Position numbers and translations under genes: made by a program
Notes under the pieces: model-generated
The model's input: only the letters and a program-made list of their open reading frames with translations
Told to the model about the DNA's origin: nothing
Databases searched by the model: none
Assembly: GCF_018446385.1 (NCBI RefSeq)
Contig: NC_056002.1
Location: forward strand, 28,134,636-28,198,635
Length of the DNA stretch: 64,000 nt
Direction: 5' to 3'
Origin: Zingiber officinale
Lineage: Eukaryota; Streptophyta; Magnoliopsida; Zingiberales; Zingiberaceae
Part shown: positions 31,010-42,500 of the stretch, in pieces
Position numbering within the stretch: the stretch's first letter is position 1
Layout: each line of letters starts with the position of its first letter

Positions 31010-31990
31010 GCTTTATGGAATTCAATTGTTCATTTGAAAAAGTAACTAAATTTTGTTCTATATCTATTGATTCTTCCAACTGGTATGTTAAAGTACTATT
31101 TCTTCTTCTGGGTATAATGTTTGTCTATCCTCGTAAAGTTTAGGAAGGCCCTACAAAAGACTTAGTTTGAGTTCTTGTGTGACTTATTAGATTCACTGGA
31201 ATTTCCTTCAATATAAGTAAGAAACTTGTACGTACTAGGTAGTTGTCTGGGAATTATTTTTCTATGGTAAAGTTTGCTAAGATCTTTATTTAGGTTCCCT
31301 AAGGCTTCTTTGATATTAGTTGCTTGTGCATTCTTATGGAAGTGACTTTCTATTGTTATTAATTAGTTTTTTTAGTATAGTAAGATGATAGTGTAATGAA
31401 GTATGCAAAACTAATATAGTATTATTTTATTGAACTAATACTTGGTCTCCAAGACCAATGAACTTAAGGTTACAATATTCATTTTCTTTTGTTTTAGTAA
31501 ATTGTTTGGAGAATTCAAGTGCTTCTTCATAATGAGTATTTTTATACTGCAACCTATTCATTTAAGTTTTATTTCTTCTAAGGTTTTATGTATAAGTGTG
31601 AATTCCTAGTTAATTTGGTTCTTATAAGTGAGTAATATTTCTTATAAGTGACTAGATAAGGTTTCACTGTAATGAGAAGGAGGTCGAGTAATTTTATTGT
31701 TTAAGGTGTCTTGTAAAGATTTTAGAAAATCAAGATTTTGTCTTTGGGTAGCTAGGAGTTGATTTTGATGTTCCTAAGTTAAGACTATTTGGTTAGGAGT
31801 TGATTTAGATGTTGTTGTAGTTCAAGAATGTTTCCTGAATTGACCAATAGGTCGGTGATTGTATTTAATTGGGGATAATTATTGTGAAAATGGTGATGAT
31901 GAGTATAGATAAAATAATACTTCTGTTGAAAATGATCAGTAGTATAAATTTGTTGACTATGGAAAATAGGACTAGAGACAAGTATCATTT
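31010..31990 (-). pseudogene. Pararetrovirus first-ORF remnant, first unit
   Basis: It matches the interrupted copy at 21660-22408 plus 24132-24350. It is the first coding sequence after the leader on the minus strand and looks coiled-coil or polar. Its exact counterpart in known genera was not identified. Confidence 0.6.
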
Positions 31991-32345
31991 ATTGTGGTCT
32001 ACAACAATTTTTAGGCTCATGTTGAAGTTTTTATGATTTAAGGGTGTATTTCCATGGTTTTACTAAAATCATTGTCTGTTTTGGTTGTTTTGAGACTTGT
32101 GGATGAGTTGAGATGCTCAAGAGGTTGGTTTGAGGTCGTTAAAAAAGAGATACTATGTCAAGAAATATGTTATCCTATTTTTCTGTCTTAATTCTTAATC
32201 GATTTTCTTCTAATGAACCTCACCTGTAAAGGATCTTACATAGAACCAATGTTCCAACTATTGTCCAGGAATCCAAGCAGTACATCTTTCTTTGCACAGA
32301 ACTTATTTGGCTAGAATTCTGTAATTTTTATATAGTTAGAACAGG

Positions 32346-33309
32346 ATTGATGATGGCTTCCTACACTAGTTACATGTAAAGTTTATGTATTGTCCTCTCG
32401 GATGAGTCTAGTGACTAGCGTATGAAGTGTTGTCATCATGAGATCTGGGATTCGAATCTCGACAAAATTAAGATAAATACTTTCCCTATATATTAATCAG
32501 TATTCAACTTTTGTCATCATGTATAAGTTCATGTATTTACTATCTTTAGCCCGTAGTTACATGAATTTTTCATGTATTTACTATCTTTAGCAAGCATTTG
32601 AGTCGTACTGTAGTTACATGGAAAATTCACGAATTTACTATATTTAGTAATTATTATATTAGTAAGCAATCATATTTCGATTTATATAATTAAATTCCTT
32701 TGATATGTATGAAATAATATAAATCATATTTGGCACCAAAATAAATTTTCATAAGTTAAATATAACAAGTCACACTAAATTTAAAATTATTAACTCTAAA
32801 ACCAACTATATCTTAAACAAATCTAATTTTTCATATCATGAGCAAAGAATATTGATTTCCATACCATATTTTTTGAAGATATTTAGATCATTTTAGGCAA
32901 AAAAAAAACATTTCTAAAACATATCTAATAATAATTTTTAGAGTTTTATTAACTTTATAATATAAATAATTCCCTGTTTTGAAATAAATAAATTAATTAA
33001 TTAAAATTATTGGTGTCCTAAAGAAGGCACAAGTATCTAGCAATTAATGTCAATTAAATTATATGCATGTATGCTATTATCACAACCATCTGAATTTAAC
33101 TATTCAATTAATTGTATTTGTGTTATTGGCATAATGACCATTTCGATAAATTCATTTTAATAATTTAAAAGATCAAAAAAATATATATTGCGGTATAAGG
33201 TCAATTTAAAGTTAGAAAATTAATGATGTTAAGGATTTGGTTTGTAACAGTTCACTCTCTGGCCTTTTTTTTTTATTAAAAGTTGTACAGAGAAAATAAA
33301 ATTCACTAT
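32346..33309. other. AT-rich intergenic DNA with tRNA-derived SINE fragment
   Basis: At about 32395-32470 the plus strand has TCTAGTGACTAGCG and, 30 bases on, TCTGGGATTCGAATCTCG. These are A- and B-box-like parts of a tRNA-derived SINE, similar to the minus-strand fragment at 39005-39062. The phrase CATGTATTTACTATCTTTAG recurs near 32515 and 32570. The remainder is AT-rich with no gene seen. Confidence 0.5.
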
Positions 33310-33789
33310 TTAATTAATTATGCTAGTTTTCCGGCGGTCGCCGGCGGCGATCCTGCTGCTGACGCTCTCGAACTTGGCGGCCTGGCAGGGGAAGGTGATG
33401 GCGCCGGAGTGGTGGAAGCCGAACTCCTCCTCCGCCTCCCGCAGCAGCTCCCTGAACAGGGGGTGGTTGAAATAGACGGCCGGCACGACATACCGCCTCG
33501 CCCGCTCCCCCTCCTTCTCCGCCACGTACACGGCCAGGTGCCCCTTCGGCGGCGCCCTCCACTCCTCCTCGAGGAGCGGCGCGCGCTCCCCGACTGTTGG
33601 GTGGCCGCGCAGGCGGCGCGAGATGCCGCGGGCCCACTCGCACATCCTCCTCGCCGCGGCCGCCGAGGCTTGGCTGACCCGCGAGCGCCGGCGGCCGGAA
33701 CTGAGGCTGTCGTGCCCGTTGCGGCGGGGGAAGAGGCGGCGCCAAATCCGCACGAGGCGGCGGCCGACGCGGAACCCGCCCCTGTACAT
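33310..33789 (-). CDS. SAUR-family auxin-responsive protein (159 aa, intronless)
   Basis: Small Auxin Up RNA proteins promote cell expansion, in studied members by inhibiting PP2C.D phosphatases and so activating plasma-membrane H+-ATPases. The product has a basic N-terminal extension (GRRLVRIWRRLFPRRN, residues 9-24), a second Arg-rich stretch, and the SAUR domain from about 80 to 136 (PPKGHLAVYVAEKEG, RRYVVPAVYFNHPLFRELL, EEEFGFHHSGAITFPC). I chose the Met at 33789 because a TATA-like TTTATATGG lies only about 58 bases upstream. The in-frame Met at 33900 lies beyond that box and would add unrelated residues. The coding region is very GC-rich, as in many monocot SAURs, so the opposite strand also stays open. 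The exact SAUR number cannot be given. Confidence 0.93.
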   Translation of the reverse strand: MYRGGFRVGRRLVRIWRRLFPRRNGHDSLSSGRRRSRVSQASAAAARRMCEWARGISRRLRGHPTVGERAPLLEEEWRAPPKGHLAVYVAEKEGERARRYVVPAVYFNHPLFRELLREAEEEFGFHHSGAITFPCQAAKFESVSSRIAAGDRRKTSIIN

Positions 33790-33841
33790 CCCTATCGGCG
33801 ATCCAATTATTTTCCACCCAAATGAGGCGGTATGCGACCGC

Positions 33842-33851
33842 CCATATAAAG
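33842..33851 (-). promoter_or_regulatory. Probable TATA box of the SAUR gene
   Basis: The minus strand reads CTTTATATGG about 58 bases before the chosen ATG, leaving a leader of about 25-30 bases. It supports the shorter SAUR start. Confidence 0.5.
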
Positions 33852-36800
33852 AAAGAGTATGCGACGAGGTGCAAATTGCACGTAAGGACAAGTCTCTCAC
33901 GTCTCACGAATCCATTAATTGCGTCATTTAGAGCGGAATTAAAAGAAAAGAGAGCCGCAGAATTAATTTATGGATTATGTTGTACGGCCCCACCGCATTT
34001 GGAATTCGAACTGTCCGTACGAACCTGCGAAAAGGTGCAGGACGTGTTTACTTGGAAGGAAAGGTGAAGGGAGAGAAAATGAATTATTTGGATTGATAAA
34101 ATAAATTAAAAAACGAAAAATAGAAGATGACGATCTCTTATTTTTCTGAGAAAGTAAACCGACATTTCATACAGTTTGCTAGCGCAGGTGATTTTATCAC
34201 AGTTTAGGAGTAAACTCTAACTTAATAGCCAAAATGTTTATCCCTTTCCATATATTATTTAATTATCCAAAATTAAAAGTCATCTGTTCTGATGATAGAA
34301 GAGGGGCTTGTACAGGTCAAAGCAAGAAAAAACAATTGACGTGGATGTTAAAGTCAAAGGTGACAAAGAGACATTGGTTGTAGAATGACTGAATGAGTCA
34401 GTTATGGTGGGACGGACGATATGTCTGAACGGATCAGTTATGGCCGAGCAGACATCATAAAGTTAAGAGATAAACGGACAGTACAACTCTCACCCCCGTC
34501 CCATCTAAGGGGGTGATGTGTCCGTTCAGGAGAGACGTATCCCTCCGACTATAGAAAAGATAAGTAAAGGAAGATGGTGTTGTTAAGCACGACTGAGCGG
34601 GGGTATTTCGACTGAGTAGACATCGATTGACCTATAACGGGATCCACCTGCGTATCTCAAATTTTTTTGGAGGTTTGTGTCACTTACAACAGAGCATGTT
34701 CCACAGATAAATTATACTTTAGAAGTTTCCAGTATATCGCATTAGATATATGCATGTTTGTTTAAAGAAAGGTATCATAGACACTTTTTAACTTATCTTT
34801 TCGTAGGATTTTTAAAAAAACATGTGCAAACTTTGAGATACGTGCACAAACACTACATGATACTATAAAAAGGAATTCCCATCTACAGACGGAGATATAT
34901 ATAACTTTGTTATTTTATACGTTCCTTGCTATAATATTTTTACTATTTTTCATATCGTCAAAAACTAATTTAAGCATCGGAAAATCAATGTCAAAAACTC
35001 TTTTCCGACCCAACACTGCCACTTTTGTATTGTAAGACCAAATGAAATCTTCTTCTCATTAAACTTCTAATCATATCCTAAATTTGTCTATCTTCTCTAT
35101 TTTTGAAAAAAAAATATCATTCATAATTTATCCTTTCCGTATTATTTAGAAAAAACTGTCAGCGATATAGAGATCGAACAAACTACCTTTTACTACCATG
35201 AAAAAGTAGACGGATAGGTTTTCTCATATTACGTTTTTTTAAAAATAATAATAAAGATGCAGGCATGCATTGTAATAATTGATAAAGTCCGGGGTAATTA
35301 GGTCATTTAAGAAAAAAAGGCACAGTCCAGTTACTTTCGCCCAACTTTAAACTTTAAACCGAAGCAATCCTAAGGATTAAACACGTGCTTCCTCCTTTCC
35401 CTTCCCCTTATCTATTCTTACAAGCAAATAAAGATTTTTCTTGATTCCTTTCCTTTTTGTTTTTCTTTCCACTCGAGCAAATGCTTGGAAGATGGAGAGT
35501 CCTATCAAAAACTATTTGGATAATATTCCTCACTTATCGTAAATATTTACGAGGGGCGTTTATTGGATTGTGTTAGTTGCACTATTATAATTTAATTGTT
35601 CATGGGATTTAATTTTAAATTAAATTAATTTGGTTTACACTTTTTTTACATAACAATATGTGATGGCCATTGTCTGCAGATGTATAAATGGGCATATCAC
35701 AGTACTGTGATACGATAAAATATCTCTCATAATTTATCTATTTATATTTAGTCGTGAAACCAATGATACTTAATTGTTTGAGGTAAGGGACATCACATTT
35801 TACTCCAATAACTGAGCACGAATCGCCAAATTGAATGAATGACAAAGCTTGCTCAAAAAGATGGTTGCAAATTGAAAAACAAGGTTAGGAGTTTAACCAC
35901 GTAAAGACACTGGCTACGATGACGACCTTGCAGTTCGAACCTCAACGTCATTGCCTGCGCACGATAGTTAACACAAGATGATTCCCAGACAGCATAAAAC
36001 AAATTGAAAGATCAAGTCAAAGAAACACAAATCACATTACAGGGGATGCTAGTGCCTGTATGAGTGTTGTTTCAAAGACAGGATGGAGAAAAATTAGCCA
36101 AGATGCAATCATCATTTCAGGAAGGAATGTGCCTATGAACCTCCGGTTTATCATCAACCTGACTGGCACAAGTTGGCATAGGAGAGAATACTGCGGTAGT
36201 ATAGCAATTTTTCGCCTTGCGTTACTATGTCAACTGGAAAAGGGAGAGGGCTCTTCACGATGATTTATGTAAAAGTTTTGTTGCCCACATGCGACAAAAT
36301 GACACTTACGGTAAGTGGTGAATTTGTTGCAGACTTGCTGTCTCAGAAATTTCTAGTTTCAAGAGGCATTTTTACTTTGCCAGACAAAAAATCATTTATA
36401 ACAAATAGAACCCTTGCAAGTTAAAAGTGTTTGCCCATTAATCAGCATTGTGAGTTCTAGAAAGAACTATATTATACAAACAAAAACCGAGCAAGCGAAC
36501 AGCATGCTACGATGATTATGGATGCAACAACTGGAGTGAAATAAAGTAGTTCCAGGTAATTTCAATTAGCTGCAATGCACTTATTCAGTTAACTTTATTT
36601 ATAAACAGCTAATTAGGCGCCATTGCAATGACACAAGCTTTAAAAAAAAACAAATTTAGTAGAGACTTGAGATGATGTGCAGTATCCTCTAATGAAAACA
36701 TCATGAATGGAGCCTAATTCCATAATTGCTATTGCCAGAAGTAACTAGCCTCAGTTAGCAGACATTGAAGAGATCAGATCCCTGAAAAGTTAAACTATAC

Positions 36801-39000
36801 ATGGCTGAAGAGACACATGGAAGCTAATATTACCCTATGAAGGGGGGAAACAATCTGCCAATCTGGTTTTATCAACGGCGTTAATAAAACCGGTCTAAAT
36901 CCAAGTAAAACCCAATTTTTAATGGTTTCAGATCTGGAAAATTGTGCTGCTGTGAATGAAGATGAAGACTGAGGCTGTGAAATTTGTGATGTCTTGAAAT
37001 TGCATTAACTTCTTAGATAAAGTAACCTGAATGCTCTAATAAACCTGAAGCTCAAGACTCTAGTCATGTTGGTGCCCTGGACGATCTAGTAGTAGTTGAA
37101 AATTTGATTTTTGAACTAAAAACTATTCTCCAACATGAGTTTTGTTGTTATATAATATTAAGGGTATAGTATATAATTGGTCACTGATCATCATAATAGC
37201 TTTTGAAATAAGTGGTTAGTCCATCAACTTTAACATAGTAATAGACTACCATTTGAGATAAGTGGTGGAGCCCATCAACTTTAACATAGTCCCAGACATA
37301 GTATGAGTAGAAGAGTCAAGGTAATCTTGTCCGTGTCAAATATATATATAATCTCGGCAATTCAAGTGTTGGGTTTATGTCCCTCAAATGAAGTAGATCC
37401 ACTCACACATGAAGGGGAAGTATCAATGGTGTAAATATATAGTTAGTCCCTTACCTGCTAAAGTTTTGAAAAAGACAGTTACACACCCAAAAAAAACATT
37501 GGTATGTGCACTCAAACAACAGGTTAAGATTATTAGCCACTGAGCAAGCAGTTTGCTTGCAGAGGCTTATTATCAAATACCAACTCCCACCAAAAATCTT
37601 TTTAAAGTTAAAGAATGACCGATATGCAACCATAACCAAACTAAAAGATCAATTTGAAAAGTTTAGACCTTTAGGAAGTAATTTAATTCATGCTTTCAAG
37701 AGCAGTAGCTTATTCTTTTATCTTGTTCGTTTTTTTTTACAATTATAAATTAAGATCAGCTCAACAACCTCTTGCTGACTTAAATTTGGATCAATAATCA
37801 CTCTGAGCATAGCAGAATTGCTCACTCAAGGCTTGATATTCAAGTAGGGAAATCATACAATAACAGGGCAGTTGAGCAAATAGTTGGCATGTGAAACTAC
37901 ACATACCCTGATTTCTCTAAGAGCACCTCTTCCATTCCTGACCACAAAACTATTCTGTTAGTGGATCTGCTTAAGATGTAACCATGCATCTAAGCTGTGA
38001 AATTTGGAGAAAAGTGATTCCAACTAACAGTCAAAGACTATGTTTAGTTATACGTCAGAAGGCAATCAAACTTTCTGGAAGAGTAAACTCCAACTGAAAC
38101 TGACCACCATATAAAACAGTCAACAGTATAAAGGCTCACTACTCAACAAAAGAGTGTGCTCAAATTGAGCACTTCGTTTACCATCTGCAGTAACTGCAGT
38201 CCATCCATCTGCCATAACAGATCACGCCAGACTCATGAAGATAATAACACTCCAACAATATAAACAAAATGATGAAAATAAACACAGAAATGCTGATCAA
38301 CTCAAAACAATTACCTGCATTGATCATTGGTTATATTGTAAATGTCTGCCCGGCTTTCATGATACCAACAGCTTTATGTCCTTTGCAGGTGTCAAGGCAG
38401 CAATTCCATGAATAGAAACTTGATTAAAATGCATTGTTGAGGTTCTTAGCACAGGTCTAGACATCTTGTACGCCATCAGTAACATTAGATATCGAATAGC
38501 ATAACCAAGTCCATGCACCTCATTTGTAAAAAGTTGTTCTTTTCAACATGCAAGAAGATGGACATGAATTCCGCATCAGATCCCAAAAGAAAAAAAAAAT
38601 GAAATGGAGTTCAGATGTTTAATTCCAACAAAGAGTACGAAGACTGGACTTTGACATAGGAAGGATTACAATAAAATATTAAGATTCCTACTGCATTCAA
38701 AGTCAACACATATTTAGTTCAGAAACTAATTTAGAATGAAGATTTTTTCTGTCAAGAAACTTCCGGACTTGCGCAATCAACAACACAGGAAAACCTGGAT
38801 TAGAAACCGAATGAACTACTGTTGTCGGAGCTGGGAAAGGAATAGGGAAACGGAAGGGAGGGCAGAGGAGGTAGCTGACCGGGGTATTCGGAGACGAATT
38901 AGAAGCTCTCGGGGAAGGGACGACCAGATCGACAGATGGACTAGGGTTTTGGCGAATGATTCCCAGGAGAAGCCCTTTGGAACAGTGAGCATTTACCTTC
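33852..39000. other. Intergenic DNA between SAUR and VPE
   Basis: About 5 kb without a supported gene. At 34290-34700 there is a more GC-balanced block (GGACGGACGATATGTCTGAA..., CACCCCCGTCCCATCTAAGG) that looks like part of an old repeat, class unknown. At 37190-37290 a phrase of about 40 bases with CCATCAACTTTAACATAGT occurs twice. The remainder is AT-rich with short unsupported ORFs. Confidence 0.4.
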
Positions 39001-39004
39001 GATT

Positions 39005-39062
39005 TTACTGAGATTCGAACCCAGATTTCACGGTGGGTGCTAGCCACTAGACCGTTAGAAGG
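39005..39062 (-). repeat. tRNA-derived SINE fragment near the VPE promoter
   Basis: The minus strand reads GGTCTAGTGGCTAGCACC, then TCTGGGTTCGAATCTCAG. These resemble an A box and B box too close together for a tRNA gene. It is similar to the fragment at about 32395-32470. Confidence 0.45.
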
Positions 39063-39536
39063 AGAATTTTTTTCCATATCATGACAATTTGGCAAGTAGT
39101 TAACAGGGGTGTTTTTGAGAAATCTCAAAGATAGGGGTTTCTTTCGGATAATGACCATAAGGCGATTCTTGCCACCGCCCCTGCTTCCCCGTTCCTCCGC
39201 TCCGCCCGATGCAGGAAACGCCTGCTGCGGCGAAAACGGACGGAGGGAGAGGGAGAGGGAGAGGGCGAGCGGCACGAGCAGAGCATGACGGAAGCGGCCT
39301 GCAGGTGGCGACAAGGGAACCGATCGCGTTCGTTTCGCGCCTCGCTGCCCGTAGTTGTCAACAATGCGCCTCCCACGTGTCTCCCCCTCGCGCTGCATGC
39401 GGCTGCGCAAGGGCAGAGAGGAGAGAGGACTCGCGTCAGGCGGCGCCACCTCCTCCTCCATCCCCTCCCCTACCCTTCTTTTTAACCCCTCCTCGCCCCA
39501 ATACTCCTCACGCAGCCCTCAATCGCATCCCGCAGC

Positions 39537-42500
39537 ATGGGGACGACCTCCTCCCGCGCCGCCGCCTGCCTCGCCCTCCTCTGCTTCGCTTCAATGCTGC
39601 TGGCGATTTCGCCAGCCCTCGTCCCTGATGTCGATCCGACCATTTTGTTGCCGTCTGATCGGCCCATCCCTGATACCTCGGTGGAGGACGAGACGGGAAC
39701 CACTTGGGCTCTTCTCGTGGCTGGCTCTTCGGGCTACGGAAACTATCGGCACCAGGTACGCGCCGCCCGTGACTGCGTTTTTTCGACGAACACATGGCCT
39801 GCGATAGAGGGCAGACTGAAGACGTCGGTTCGGTTTGTGGAAATGCAGGCGGACGTGTGCCACGCGTACCAGCTGCTGCGGAAAGGTGGGCTGAAGGAGG
39901 AGAACATAGTGGTGATGATGCACGACGACATCGCTGACAACCCGCTCAACCCCAGGAAGGGAGTCATCATCAATCACCCCCAGGGCCAAGATGTTTATGC
40001 TGGCGTCCCCAAGGTAGAAGGGGTCCTTGCTTCGTATTTGCTCTGATATGTCTTGTGTGCTCATTTAGTCGTTGGTGAACCTGCATACAATCCTCTTCTG
40101 TTTAGAGATGAAGTGAGTGGCCTGGTTTTCTTTGCCATGCCATGGAATGAAGAATTGAACTAAGATGATAGGTCCTGCTAGGAATTCAATCTCTTTTGTT
40201 AGTAACCTGAAGAGTAACAAAGTGTCCATACTGCATCATTTAGGCGTTAGTTGTTCTAGCTAGTGATAGTCTTGATGAAGCAATCTAATTAAAAACAACT
40301 TGACAAAAAAGTAAAACAAGAGAACATTGTCTTTAGGTGAATTACTTACCCTTTTGCTGGATCACCAAATAATCTTACCCTAATATACATCTGTTGTATT
40401 CTCCTTACAATGTCGAGTAGCAAAACTAGTGAAAGAAATTGATTAAAAGGGTAAGTAATTCACCTACACAGGGGAAGTCTTTTGATGAAAGCAAATAAAA
40501 AAAAAACCTTGGATAAGATTTGGAGAAATGCCTAAAGATCCAGAGCCTCCAACCTCAGATTAGATGCAATGTACAAAAAAAAAATCTTTGAAATTAGTAG
40601 CTTCATTGGTGAATAGCTGCAACCAAAGAGGATCAATAAGAGTAGGTTTGGCTTGTGAAAGAATGTGAAAGCTGATTTAGTTTCTTATGCTCTAAGGGAG
40701 TGATACAAAGGATTTGGATATTGTTATGCGCATGGTACACCGACTAAAATGTAGCTTTCTCAAACGGATTAGAGATGGGTTTGCAATTGGTATCTAAGCC
40801 ACAGTAGGTTGAATCATTACAGAAGGGAGAATAGGTAGTTAACAGAGTTTGTCAGAAAATGGCTTCGAGGTGCTTCTGAGCAAGGAGAGCTATAACATTT
40901 TATTTTGGACCGCCTGAACACATCCATTTAGAGGAGTATCCCCAGGTTGATAGGGAGCATAGGCGTACAGGATGTCATCACAACCTCTACTAGTTGGACA
41001 CGTGTCACCCTCTTATCTTATATCCTAAGTTAGTGTTGTTATTTTGTAATGTGTTGCTCCTCCCACATTTTGTGGTTTAGTCGGTCAAGATTGCTAACAT
41101 TGTATTAGTGAAGGCACATCTTTTATACTATATGACACTTAGGTTCTCGTGCTATGTTATCGTGTTTGTGTAGTACCTAGATGTGGTGGTTTTATCATTT
41201 GAAGCCATATGACTTTTGCAGTGGGAAGATGAATCACTGAGAGAGAAACCAGGCCTAATAAAGGTCATCTCTAGTGTTTATTTTGTCTTGCTCATGTTCC
41301 AATTTTGGCATTGTGCTGTTGTAGAGGTGTCTGTTTGGTAGAGGTGTCTCACATAAGTGTCTCACATTGTACCAAAGCTATTTGACTGAGATGATTTTTG
41401 AGGCTGGTGAATTGTGATTATTGAAAGATGCAAGGACACAACAAAATGCATTTGGGCCATCGCCCTTCTGAAACTTCCTCTCTGGTTTTGAGGTAAGAGG
41501 CACATTTTGGCAATCCTAAAGAGTGGTGATGACAATTCCCAAGGTTTGCCAGCCTTTTTGCCGCCTTTCCTTCTAATTGGTTCTTCGCTCTTGAATTTAT
41601 TTTCATTATTTGAAACTTGTATACAAGAGCTGTTTTGATATATAATTTTATAATAATAATTCTATCTTATCTGTTCCTATCTAATTGCTTACTTGATCTT
41701 CTCTTGATTTTGTCTACCATGTTCTTGTTTTCTTTTCTTGACAGAACCCACTATGTTTATTGTGTATGTGCTAACATTGTCAACCATCTTTTGACATTAA
41801 AGGCTCGATTCTAGTGTTTAACACTGCTTATCTTAGGACTACACCAAGGAGCAAGTCAATACCAGGAACCTGTATGCAGTGATTTTGGGTGATAAGAGCG
41901 CTGTAGAAGGTGGAAGTGGAAAGGTCATAGAAAGTAAATCCAATGATAGGATCTTTATCTACTTCTCCGATCATGGAGGACCTGGGGTCCTTGGTAGGTT
42001 CCAACTTTCTGTGTCATTCTGATTGCCAACTTTTATGCTGGTTAATTATGCTGACATTTATTCAAATACAGGAATGCCCAATTTGCCATATCTTTATGCT
42101 GCTGAGTTCATTGAAGTATTGAAGAAGAAGCATGCATCCAAGAGTTACAAAGAAATGGTCAGACAATTGTACTGCATAGCAATTTAGCCCTATGGTTATG
42201 CTATACTATAAATAGAATTGCTGATCTTTGTTGGTGTTCGTTTGAACAGATTATTTATGTGGAAGCATGTGAGAGTGGCAGTATCTTTGAAGGTTTAATG
42301 CCAGAAGACCTTAATGTATATGTGACAACAGCATCCAATGCTGTTGAAAGCAGCTGGGGAACCTACTGTCCTGGGATGGATCCTCCACCACCACCGGAAT
42401 ATATGACTTGCCTTGGTGACTTGTACAGCGTTGCATGGATGGAAGACAGGTTTGAGTTTTATACCTAAACAAGTCATACCTGTTGTCAAGTTCAAAAGGT

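Larger units (their letters stand above)
19127..32345 (-). mobile_element. Fossil Caulimoviridae locus (endogenous pararetrovirus), rearranged
   Basis: The segment carries movement protein, zinc-knuckle coat protein, aspartic protease, RT and RNase H sequences in the pararetroviral order, with no integrase and no LTRs of its own. The minus-strand run 32345 to about 24360 is slightly more than one genome. It continues into a second copy of the first ORF (about 24350 to 21660). A plus-strand fragment (19127-21660) repeats the coat/protease-RT-RNase H part in opposite orientation. Matching TATA-box regions at 24735-24743 and 32326-32335 set the unit at about 7.6 kb, or 7.4 kb without the SINE, which is normal for the family. 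The copies look about 15-20% diverged by eye, so the locus is old. It is broken in dozens of places. The genus is uncertain; Cys-rich and coat features recall badna/tungro-like viruses. Confidence 0.88.

Noticed and set aside
33283-33825. Plus-strand and second minus-frame ORFs over the SAUR gene
   Set aside because: Shadows of a very GC-rich coding sequence; they lack family motifs.
39005-39062. Possible tRNA gene
   Set aside because: A- and B-box-like pieces are too close and no anticodon arm can be drawn; better read as a SINE fragment.
38703-39461. Long minus-strand ORF (252 codons) upstream of VPE
   Set aside because: It runs antisense through the VPE promoter, a GA-rich simple repeat and a SINE fragment. 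No domain is seen and composition explains the open frame.
40780-40810. TTGGTATCTAAGCC resembling a retroelement primer site in VPE intron 2
   Set aside because: No LTR, purine tract or gag sequence nearby; likely chance.
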